Shown here: positions 50,612 to 57,716 of the stretch, one piece after another
Layout: each line of letters opens with the position of its first letter
Position numbering within the stretch: position 1 is the stretch's first letter
Origin: Clostridia bacterium
GTDB taxonomy: Bacteria > Bacillota > Clostridia > Oscillospirales > Acutalibacteraceae
Direction of reading: 5' to 3'
NCBI GenBank assembly: GCA_017399065.1
Contig: JAFQEL010000042.1
Location: 42,867-106,866, forward strand
Length of the DNA: 64,000 bases
Made by a program: the position numbers and the translations under genes
Notes under the pieces: generated by a model
The model's database searches: none
What the model was told of the DNA's origin: nothing
The model's input: only the letters and a program-made list of their open reading frames with translations

Positions 50612-52648
50612 TCAGTTTCCGAAGGTTGAGCTCATATCGCTCTGAACGGCCTCTCGTGTAACCTTGACAAATTTCGAGCCTGCTATCTTATCCTGAAGAA
50701 GCTTAAAATAAAGCCCCTTATCAATAGGCAGTTCGACAGTCTTATCAAGCCAGCTTGAAAGGTGTGCACAGTTGGAAATTGTAAGGCCGTTGATGCCTTC
50801 TTCACCTCTGCCGACAAGGTCGCCGCCGCGAAGGATATTATCGCCGAACTGTGTCATTACCTGAACATGCTGTGACCACGGTGCAGGATCGGGAGTTATT
50901 GTATATTTTGTTGTGTCGATTCTGCCGAAGCCCTCACCTGCTGTATCGCAGAATTCCTGGCAGGACTGAGCAAGCTCAATAACCTCAAGCTTATTGTTCA
51001 TACAAACAATCTTTGCCTTATCAAGTGTGATCTCGAGGCGGTTTGTGCCGGGGAAGTCACCCGTTGTGGTGATAAATACACCTGTTGCACCGTTGGGATA
51101 ATCAACGTAAATCGTAACGTCATCCTCAACCTCAATTTTGTGCCACTTGCCCTCGTGAAGGAAGCCGCGAACCTTGCAGGGCATACCGCACAGCCACTGC
51201 CAGAGGTCGAGCTGATGGGGACACTGGTTGAGAAGAACACCGCCGCCTTCACCTGACCAGGTTGCACGCCAGTCACCCGAATCGTAGTAGGACTGAGTTC
51301 TGTACCAGTCTGTTATAATCCAGTTTACGCGCTTTATCTCACCGTACTGACCGCTCTGAAGCATCTCACGAAGCTTGATATAGCAAGGATTTGTGCGCTG
51401 GTTGAACATAATTGCAAATGACTTGTCGCTCTTTGCGGCAACCTCATTCATCTCTTCAACCTGCTTTGTGTATACACCTGCGGGCTTTTCAATCATAACG
51501 TGAAGACCTGCGTTAAGGCCCTCAATAGCGTATGTAGGATGCAGATAGTGGGGTGTTGCAACAAGAATTGCATCAACCTCTCCGGATGCAATAAGCTCAC
51601 TGCCGTCGTTATATACCTTAACATTCGGGAACATCTCGAGAGCAACCTTACGGCGTGATTCCTTAAGGTCAGCCACAGCGGTAAGCTCAAACTCCGGCAT
51701 ACAGCCTGCAAGCATATTCTGCATATGGCTTGTACCCATATTACCGCAGCCGATGATGCCAAGGCGGATACTGCCCTTTGAAAGAGACTCAAGTATCTCT
51801 TTAAGAGCGTTTACGGCTGCATCAAAAGATTCATCGGAATTTGCATAAACATAGCTCTTTTTCTTTTCAATGGATTTAATCGTACCGTTGTCGGGTTCAA
51901 GGTCTTTGAGACCGTCAAATACAGTAAGATGAGGCTCGAGTGAAAGGAACTTCTCGCCGCCGTTACGTGCAAAACGCTTGATGATCTCGGCAACGCTGCC
52001 GTCGCCCTTGCCTGCAGGTACGACCTCACCGTTTTCAAAGTAAGCATCCTTGACGTGGAGATATTTTACAAAGCCTGCTACTTTTTCGTAAGCTGCAAGC
52101 GGATCGACACCGCACTGTATGTAGTTTGCAGGGTCAACGATTGCATAGAGGTTGGGAGCACAGTATCGGAGAACTTCGAGGTTTCTGTCATCAGTGTCGC
52201 CATAGATTTCCTTCTCGTTTTCAAGGCAGCAGTAGATACCCTGCTCAGCCGAATAGTCTGCAAGAGCCTTTACTCTGCGGAGCACCTCTTCACGGTTGTC
52301 CTCATAGCTCTGACCCTTTGTGAAGAAGAAACTGAACATACGGATATATTTTGTTTCGAGTATCTTTGCAACCTCAACAGTGTTCTTGAACTTTTCAAAA
52401 TGAGACTCAAAATCATCGTCGATCTCAATCTTACCGAATGGAGAGCCGATTGAAGAAACCTTGATGCCCTCTGCATCAAGCTTTTCTTTGAGAACCTTTG
52501 CCTCTTCTACAGTGAAGTCGGAAATATTTTTGCCGTTGATACCTCTGGGCTCAAAGTAAGACATACCGTTACGCTTGAGTGCCGCAATCTGACCGTCAAG
52601 GTCCTTTGCAGCTTCATCGGCAAAGCCTGAGAGAATAAAATTCAACAT
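50612..52648 (-). CDS. Fusion of sugar isomerase/epimerase and Gfo/Idh/MocA oxidoreductase
   Basis: A 678-residue two-enzyme fusion. Residues 1-265 form an AP-endonuclease-2-type TIM barrel with likely metal ligands Glu143, Asp172, His198 and Glu238, as in xylose-isomerase-like epimerases. After a linker (about 266-293), residues 294-678 form an NAD(P)-dependent Gfo/Idh oxidoreductase with GIIGCGNMG (297-305), EKPA (387-390) and the catalytic His in NQCPHQLDLWQWL. Both halves keep their active-site residues, so the protein may oxidise and then isomerise a keto-sugar or inositol. The frame is open throughout, so this is a true fusion rather than read-through. Confidence 0.9.
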   Translation of the reverse strand: MLNFILSGFADEAAKDLDGQIAALKRNGMSYFEPRGINGKNISDFTVEEAKVLKEKLDAEGIKVSSIGSPFGKIEIDDDFESHFEKFKNTVEVAKILETKYIRMFSFFFTKGQSYEDNREEVLRRVKALADYSAEQGIYCCLENEKEIYGDTDDRNLEVLRYCAPNLYAIVDPANYIQCGVDPLAAYEKVAGFVKYLHVKDAYFENGEVVPAGKGDGSVAEIIKRFARNGGEKFLSLEPHLTVFDGLKDLEPDNGTIKSIEKKKSYVYANSDESFDAAVNALKEILESLSKGSIRLGIIGCGNMGTSHMQNMLAGCMPEFELTAVADLKESRRKVALEMFPNVKVYNDGSELIASGEVDAILVATPHYLHPTYAIEGLNAGLHVMIEKPAGVYTKQVEEMNEVAAKSDKSFAIMFNQRTNPCYIKLREMLQSGQYGEIKRVNWIITDWYRTQSYYDSGDWRATWSGEGGGVLLNQCPHQLDLWQWLCGMPCKVRGFLHEGKWHKIEVEDDVTIYVDYPNGATGVFITTTGDFPGTNRLEITLDKAKIVCMNNKLEVIELAQSCQEFCDTAGEGFGRIDTTKYTITPDPAPWSQHVQVMTQFGDNILRGGDLVGRGEEGINGLTISNCAHLSSWLDKTVELPIDKGLYFKLLQDKIAGSKFVKVTREAVQSDMSSTFGN

Positions 52649-52690
52649 TGTTATACACTCCTCTTATGGATTGTTTTTATAAAACAGAAT

Positions 52691-54178
52691 TTATTTTTTT
52701 CTGTAAAGCTTCTGATCCTGATGCTCGGGCTCGCTTGTGAGATTTACGCCGAGCTTTTTGAGCAGGCTTTCATCAACGTGAGAAAGCATAACACTTACGT
52801 GCATCTCACAGCCTCTGAGTCGCTTGAGCTGAGCCATAGCCTTTGCCGCATTCCCATCCGTTGCGGCACAGATTGAAAGAGCAAGAAGAATTTCGTCGGT
52901 ATGAAGTCTCGGATTCTTACTGCCCATATGTTCAACCTTAAGCTGTTGTATGGGAGTTATGACCTCGGGAGAAATAAGGTGAAGCCCGTCCTCAATGCCC
53001 GCATATGCCTTGAGCGCATTTAAAAGCATAGCCGCACTGCAACCGAGAAGTGAAGAAGTCTTACCCGTAATGATTCTGCCGTCATCAAGCTCGATTGCCG
53101 CTGCGGGAGAGCCCGATTCCTTAGCTCTTGCAAGAGCGGCGGAAACAACCGGTCTATCCTCTTTGCTCAGCTTTGCCTGGCGCATAAGAAGCTCCAGCTT
53201 GTATATTACATTCTGGTCAACCTTACCGTCACGACGCTCACAAAGACCTGTATAGTAGCGTCGTATTATCTCGTTATTTGCCGCCTGACAGACAGCCTCG
53301 TTATCAAATATGCAGTAACCTGCCATATTAACGCCCATATCGGTCGGTGACTTGTAGGGTGATGAACCGTAAATGCTCTCGAAAATAGCATTGAGTACGG
53401 GGAATATCTCAACGTCGCGGTTGTAGTTAACGGTCGTTTCACCATATGCCTGAAGATGGAACGGGTCAATCATATTTACATCGTTAAGGTCTGCGGTTGC
53501 AGCCTCATATGCAAGATTAACGGGATGATTCAGCGGAAGATTCCATATCGGGAAGGTTTCAAACTTGGCATAGCCCGATTTGATTCCCCTCTTGTTTTCG
53601 TGGTAAAGCTGAGAAAGGCAGGTGGCCATTTTGCCGCTGCCGGGGCCGGGAGCGGTAATAATAACAAGCTGACGCTGGGTTTCGATATATTCGTTTTTGC
53701 CGTAGCCCTCATCGCTTACGATAAGCGGAATGTTTGACGGATAGCCCGGAATTTTGTAATGGCGGTAAACCTTTACACCGAGGCTCTTCATCCTTTCGGT
53801 AAACACCTCTGCAGAGGGCTGACCAGAAAACTGAGAGACAACAATACTGCCGACAAAAAGACCTATCTCACGGAATTCGTCAATAAGTCTGAGCACGTCT
53901 GCATCGTATGTGATGCCGTAGTCGCCTCTGATTTTATTGTTTTCAATATCTGCGGCATTGATTACAATAACGACCTCAGCCTGGTCCTTGAGCTCAAGCA
54001 GCATCTTGAGCTTACTGTCGGGCTTGAAGCCGGGCAGTACTCTTGCGGCGTGATAGTCGTCAAAAAGCTTACCGCCGAATTCAAGATACAGCTTGCCGCC
54101 GAACTGGTCGATACGCTGTCTGATACATTCAGACTGCATTTTGAGATATTTTTCGTTGTCAAATCCTATCCTGTCCAT
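52691..54178 (-). CDS. DUF1846 family protein
   Basis: A 495-residue protein of the conserved DUF1846/UPF0371 family, whose function is unknown. Hallmarks are GFDNEKYLKMQSECIRQRI at the N-terminus, EFGGKLFDDYHAARVLPGF, and a central P-loop-like APGPGSGKMATCLSQLYHE that may bind a nucleotide or phosphate. The start is the ATG at 54178 (MDRIGFDNEKY) with GGAG 8 bases upstream; the longer frame to 54223 has no ribosome site. It lies 42 bases upstream of the isomerase/oxidoreductase fusion, so the two are probably co-transcribed. Confidence 0.9.
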   Translation of the reverse strand: MDRIGFDNEKYLKMQSECIRQRIDQFGGKLYLEFGGKLFDDYHAARVLPGFKPDSKLKMLLELKDQAEVVIVINAADIENNKIRGDYGITYDADVLRLIDEFREIGLFVGSIVVSQFSGQPSAEVFTERMKSLGVKVYRHYKIPGYPSNIPLIVSDEGYGKNEYIETQRQLVIITAPGPGSGKMATCLSQLYHENKRGIKSGYAKFETFPIWNLPLNHPVNLAYEAATADLNDVNMIDPFHLQAYGETTVNYNRDVEIFPVLNAIFESIYGSSPYKSPTDMGVNMAGYCIFDNEAVCQAANNEIIRRYYTGLCERRDGKVDQNVIYKLELLMRQAKLSKEDRPVVSAALARAKESGSPAAAIELDDGRIITGKTSSLLGCSAAMLLNALKAYAGIEDGLHLISPEVITPIQQLKVEHMGSKNPRLHTDEILLALSICAATDGNAAKAMAQLKRLRGCEMHVSVMLSHVDESLLKKLGVNLTSEPEHQDQKLYRKK

Positions 54179-54236
54179 CTGTAGTTCTCCGTCCTGCCCT
54201 TTGTCAAACGCATACGGGCACATTATTAACTATCGC

Positions 54237-54265
54237 ATTATAACACAACTTATCCATAAGTTAAA
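54237..54265 (-). promoter_or_regulatory. Promoter of DUF1846-fusion unit with operator palindrome
   Basis: Minus-strand TTTAAC (54260-54265), 17 bases, TATAAT (54237-54242) with extended -10 TGT. The spacer contains the perfect 16-bp palindrome AACTTATCCATAAGTT (54247-54262), a likely operator. Confidence 0.65.
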
Positions 54266-54313
54266 GGGTATAATCATAAATTTTTATGGAATTTCTAAAA
54301 ATTATTATATCTA

Positions 54314-54342
54314 TTGAAATAATAAAAGAAAAGAAGTATAAT
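54314..54342 (+). promoter_or_regulatory. Promoter of nagA
   Basis: TTGAAA (54314-54319), 17 bases, TATAAT (54337-54342), about 50 bases before the ATG. Confidence 0.8.
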
Positions 54343-54356
54343 AAGGGTTACCCTTA
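54342..54356. promoter_or_regulatory. Operator-like palindrome at the nagA start site
   Basis: TAAGGGTTACCCTTA, a perfect 15-bp palindrome directly after the -10 box, followed by a further half-site GGGTTA at 54363-54368. It differs from the AT-rich dre site of NagR in Bacillus. Confidence 0.58.
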
Positions 54357-54392
54357 ATAATGGGTTAAAAGGTTTTATTCGAGGTGTAAACC

Positions 54393-55505
54393 ATGATTAT
54401 CAAAAACGCTACAGTTTACGGTGCCGATTTCGAGCCAAATATAACAGACATCGAAATTGAAAACGGCATCATCAAAGCAATAGGCAAAACAGAAAAAGAC
54501 GGCGAAGACTATACGGGTCTCACCGTGCTTCCGGGTTTTATCGATATACACATTCACGGCACAAGGCTTGCCGACAGCTCATCGGGCAGCACCGATGAAA
54601 TTGCAACGATAAGCAAAGCACTTGCCGAACACGGCATAACCTCCTTCTGCCCCACTACTATGACACTGCCGACTGAAACGCTCGAAAAAGCATTTGCGGC
54701 AGTTGCAGAATATATGGGCAGCGAAGATGGTGCATATATACACGGCATCAATATGGAGGGTCCGTATATATCGCTTGCAAAAAAAGGTGCCCAGGCGGCT
54801 GAGCACGTCCGTCCTGCCGACCTTGACGAATTCAGCAAGCTCAATTCGATATGCCCGATAAAACTTGTTGATATCGCTCCCGAAACGGACGGTGCCGTAG
54901 AGTTTGCAAAAAAAGCAAGTGAAGTATGTACTGTTTCTGCCGCACATACGGACGCAACCTTTGCCGAAGCAAAGCTCGGCTTTGAAAACGGTTTTACCCA
55001 TGCAACTCACCTTTTCAACGCAATGACACCGATACAAAACCGTGAGCCGGGTGTACCGACTGCAGTATTCGATACCGATGGTGTTACCGCAGAGCTTATC
55101 TGCGACGGCTTCCACAATCATCCCGCAATCCTCCGCATGGCATTCCGTGAGCTCGGCGAAGACAGAGTCTGCGTTATAAGCGATTCGATGTCTGCCGCAG
55201 ATAACGGCGACGGCGAATATGAACTCGGCGGTCAGACGGTATATGTAAGAGACGGCAAGGCAACACTTGCCGACGGCACGATAGCCGCAAGTACAACAAA
55301 CGTTTTTGACGAATTTAAAAACCTTTTAAATTTCGGAATTGATTTCAAATCAGCACTCAAAGCCTGCACGGCTAACCCTGCAAAGGCTATAGGCGTGTTT
55401 GACGTAACAGGCTCGGTTGAGCCGGGTAAGAGAGCAGACCTCACCGTTATTGACGGCGATGCTCAGCTCAGGCACGTATTCATCAAAGGTAAACAAGTGC
55501 TCTGA
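54393..55505 (+). CDS. nagA: N-acetylglucosamine-6-phosphate deacetylase
   Basis: NagA removes the acetyl group from GlcNAc-6-phosphate, feeding amino sugars into glycolysis or wall synthesis; 370 residues. It is an amidohydrolase barrel with the metal motif DIHIHG (51-56), INMEGPYIS, HLFNAM and the catalytic Asp in VISDSMSAADN. The ATG follows GAGGTG. nagB, the deaminase, is not adjacent. The upstream palindrome suggests control by an amino-sugar-responsive repressor, which is inference. Confidence 0.96.
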   Translation: MIIKNATVYGADFEPNITDIEIENGIIKAIGKTEKDGEDYTGLTVLPGFIDIHIHGTRLADSSSGSTDEIATISKALAEHGITSFCPTTMTLPTETLEKAFAAVAEYMGSEDGAYIHGINMEGPYISLAKKGAQAAEHVRPADLDEFSKLNSICPIKLVDIAPETDGAVEFAKKASEVCTVSAAHTDATFAEAKLGFENGFTHATHLFNAMTPIQNREPGVPTAVFDTDGVTAELICDGFHNHPAILRMAFRELGEDRVCVISDSMSAADNGDGEYELGGQTVYVRDGKATLADGTIAASTTNVFDEFKNLLNFGIDFKSALKACTANPAKAIGVFDVTGSVEPGKRADLTVIDGDAQLRHVFIKGKQVL

Positions 55506-55527
55506 CACTGAGCACGCTATATATCAA

Positions 55528-55594
55528 GCGGTGTACGGTATACAGCTCCCCGAGGGCTGAAAGTGCCACTGCAACCTTGCTCACCGCATTTTTT
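55528..55594 (+). terminator. Closing stem and T-tract after nagA
   Basis: GCGGTG (55528-55533) pairs with CACCGC (55582-55587), enclosing smaller stems, followed by ATTTTTT. It is either the nagA terminator or the first domain of a regulatory leader. Confidence 0.65.
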
Positions 55595-55636
55595 GAGAGG
55601 TCAGCTCTCAAACCATATTATGCCGCCGGGGCATAA
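55528..55636 (+). promoter_or_regulatory. Structured leader of the nucleosidase operon
   Basis: Three consecutive hairpins: the GCGGTG/CACCGC domain with T-tract, TTGAGAG/CTCTCAA (55593-55611) and TTATGCC/GGCATAA (55618-55636), then the AAAAGG ribosome site. It matches no riboswitch consensus I can recall. A termination-based or translational switch is possible. Confidence 0.45.
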
Positions 55637-55663
55637 ATTGACAAAGAAAAGGATGATAATCAA

Positions 55664-56347
55664 ATGAAAACAATAGGTGTACTTATAGCAGACGAGCATG
55701 AATACAACCCCTTCTGCAAATGGGCAACGGAAAACGGCGCGCGTACCTTCACCGAAAACGGTATGAATATGCTTGAGGGTGAGCTCTTCGGTGTAAAGCT
55801 GATTGCAATGATGACCAATATCGGCAAGGTAAATGCCGCAACAGCTGCTACACACCTTATACTTAAATACAGTGTTGAAGAGATATACAACATCGGCTTC
55901 TCAGGCGCAGTAAAGGGTGTACGCAGAGGCGACCTTGTTGCAGGATCAAGCTGTACTGAGTGTGACTTTGACCTCACACCCCTCGGTCTTGAACTCGGCG
56001 TAAAGCCCGACCAGAAGTACGTATACGAAACCGACCCTGAGCTTGTTGAGCAGTGCAGGAGTCTCGGCATCAAGGTTGGTGCACTCGGCACAGGCGACAT
56101 GTTCCTCACAAGCACTGAAAAGAAAGCTGACTTTCATAACCGTTTCGGCATTGTCGCATTTGATATGGAGTCAGGGGCAATCGCAAGCGTATGCGACAGA
56201 TACGGCATAAAAAGCTTAAGCATACGTAAGATATCCGACGACAGTGAAGAAACAGCCTGCGAGGATTACAGAGAGATGAACAAGAGCGAGGAAATGGGTC
56301 TTACAGATACACTTGTTTCTCTGCTCAAGGTACGCTTCAATGGATAA
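55664..56347 (+). CDS. 5'-methylthioadenosine/S-adenosylhomocysteine nucleosidase family protein
   Basis: A 227-residue nucleoside-cleaving enzyme of the PNP/UDP family, closest to MTA/SAH nucleosidase (Mtn/Pfs), which removes adenine from the toxic by-products of SAM use. It has the start IGVLIADEHEY, the segment TNIGKVNAATAATHLI, GFSGAV, the catalytic DMESGAIA (Glu and Asp) and ISDDSEE. The radical SAM gene that follows would itself produce 5'-deoxyadenosine, a substrate of such nucleosidases. The stop overlaps the next start by 8 bases. Confidence 0.9.
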   Translation: MKTIGVLIADEHEYNPFCKWATENGARTFTENGMNMLEGELFGVKLIAMMTNIGKVNAATAATHLILKYSVEEIYNIGFSGAVKGVRRGDLVAGSSCTECDFDLTPLGLELGVKPDQKYVYETDPELVEQCRSLGIKVGALGTGDMFLTSTEKKADFHNRFGIVAFDMESGAIASVCDRYGIKSLSIRKISDDSEETACEDYREMNKSEEMGLTDTLVSLLKVRFNG

Positions 56348-57215
56348 CTGCACACTCTGCCCCCGTATGTGCGGTGCATACAGACCGCTCACGGGCAAAG
56401 GTGAAGGCTTCTGCGGTTTACCTGCCCTGCCGGGAATCTGCCGTGCAGACAAGCATATGTGGGAGGAGCCGGATATCAGCGGAGAAAGAGGCTCGGGCAC
56501 AGTTTTTTTCAGCGGATGCGTACTCAGGTGCGAATTCTGCCAGAACAGCGTGATATCACGAAACAGTTGCGGTAAAACGGTTAATGCTCAAGAGCTTGCA
56601 GATATTTTCAAAAGACTCGAGAGTGAAGGTGTGCACAATATAAACCTTGTCAGCCCTACCCCCTACTATCCCGTAATCACCGAAGCTCTCGATATCTATC
56701 GCCCCGCTATACCGATAGTCTGCAACACCTCCGGCTACGAGCGTGTTGAAACGCTGAAAAGGCTTGAAGGATACATCGATATATACCTGCCCGATTTCAA
56801 ATATTCATCGGCTGAGGCGGCAAAGAAGTATTCTGCCGCACCCGATTATCCCGCGGTTACCCTCGCGGCAATCAAAGAGATGGTAAGGCAGGTCGGTATA
56901 CCCGTACACAGCGACGACGGAATGATGAAAAAAGGCGTTATGATAAGACATCTGATTTTACCGGATAATGTTGAAAATTCACTCGGCGTGCTCGATATGA
57001 TAGCTGATGAATTGCCGCAGGATATTTATGTCAGCCTTATGGCACAGTATTTCCCGACAGGCAACGAAACCCACACCGAGCTTGGCAGAAAAATAACAAA
57101 AGAAGAATACGACACAGTCAGCAGCTATATGATGCTGCTCGGTCTTGAAAACGGATATATGCAGGAGCACGAATCTGCCGACAGCAGCTACGTGCCCGAT
57201 TGGAATATGATTTAA
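56340..57215 (+). CDS. Radical SAM protein, PflX-like (COG1313)
   Basis: A 291-residue radical SAM protein of the uncharacterised PflX family, related to pyruvate formate-lyase activases. The cluster motif is CVLRCEFC (Cys60, Cys64, Cys67). An N-terminal cysteine set (CTLCPRMCG, GEGFCG) may hold a further metal. I place the start at the ATG at 56340 (MDNCTLCPRMCG), 9 bases after AAGG and overlapping the nucleosidase stop. The substrate is unknown; it is not adjacent to a glycyl radical enzyme. Confidence 0.9.
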   Translation: MDNCTLCPRMCGAYRPLTGKGEGFCGLPALPGICRADKHMWEEPDISGERGSGTVFFSGCVLRCEFCQNSVISRNSCGKTVNAQELADIFKRLESEGVHNINLVSPTPYYPVITEALDIYRPAIPIVCNTSGYERVETLKRLEGYIDIYLPDFKYSSAEAAKKYSAAPDYPAVTLAAIKEMVRQVGIPVHSDDGMMKKGVMIRHLILPDNVENSLGVLDMIADELPQDIYVSLMAQYFPTGNETHTELGRKITKEEYDTVSSYMMLLGLENGYMQEHESADSSYVPDWNMI

Positions 57216-57228
57216 AGGAATGATAAAT

Positions 57229-57699
57229 ATGAAACTCAACTACACACCCGAAGAATACTCGACAAAAGCAAAAGCTCTGTTTGAGCAGGGCTACAACTGT
57301 GCACAGGCGGTACTGCTTGCTTTTGATGATATAACAGGTTTTGATACAAAAACCGCTGCCGCACTTTCATCCTCCTTCGGCGGAGGTATGGGCAGACTGC
57401 GTGAGGTCTGCGGTGCAGTAAGCGGAATGTTTATGGTATCAGGTATTGTCCGCGGCTACAGCGACCCAAAAGCAACTACAGAAAAAGCAGAGCATTACGC
57501 ATTTATTCAGAAACTTGCAGCAGACTATAAAGCAGAAAACGGCAGCATAATCTGCCGTGAGCTGCTCGATTTGCCCGGTGCGGAATCCCCCATACCCGAA
57601 GAACGTACGGCAGACTACTACCGCCGCCGTCCTTGCGGTGAATATGTTGCACGTGCGGCACTGCTGCTTGCAAAGACCCTTGAAGCTGATGAAAGCTGA
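57229..57699 (+). CDS. C_GCAxxG_C_C family putative redox protein
   Basis: A 156-residue protein of the C_GCAxxG_C_C family, thought to be redox-active. The defining cysteines are in GYNCAQAV (family C), REVCGAVSG (GCAxxG-like position), IICRELL and RRPCGEYV. It carries no signal peptide. The ATG at 57229 is 9 bases from AAGGA; the ATG at 57220 overlaps that site. It lies 13 bases after the radical SAM gene and may supply electrons or a metal to it. Confidence 0.88.
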   Translation: MKLNYTPEEYSTKAKALFEQGYNCAQAVLLAFDDITGFDTKTAAALSSSFGGGMGRLREVCGAVSGMFMVSGIVRGYSDPKATTEKAEHYAFIQKLAADYKAENGSIICRELLDLPGAESPIPEERTADYYRRRPCGEYVARAALLLAKTLEADES

Positions 57700-57716
57700 A
57701 CAGGAAGGAAATTTAA

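Noticed and set aside
54247..54262. TTATCCATA as a DnaA box
   Set aside because: Only one box with a mismatch, inside a perfect palindrome within a promoter; no cluster or AT-rich unwinding region.
55528..55600. Possible cobalamin riboswitch because of a GCCACTG phrase
   Set aside because: The other conserved cobalamin elements, including the B12-box, are absent.
56640..56680. CCCTACCCCCTAC stretch as another REP
   Set aside because: It has no palindrome and is ordinary coding sequence of the radical SAM gene.
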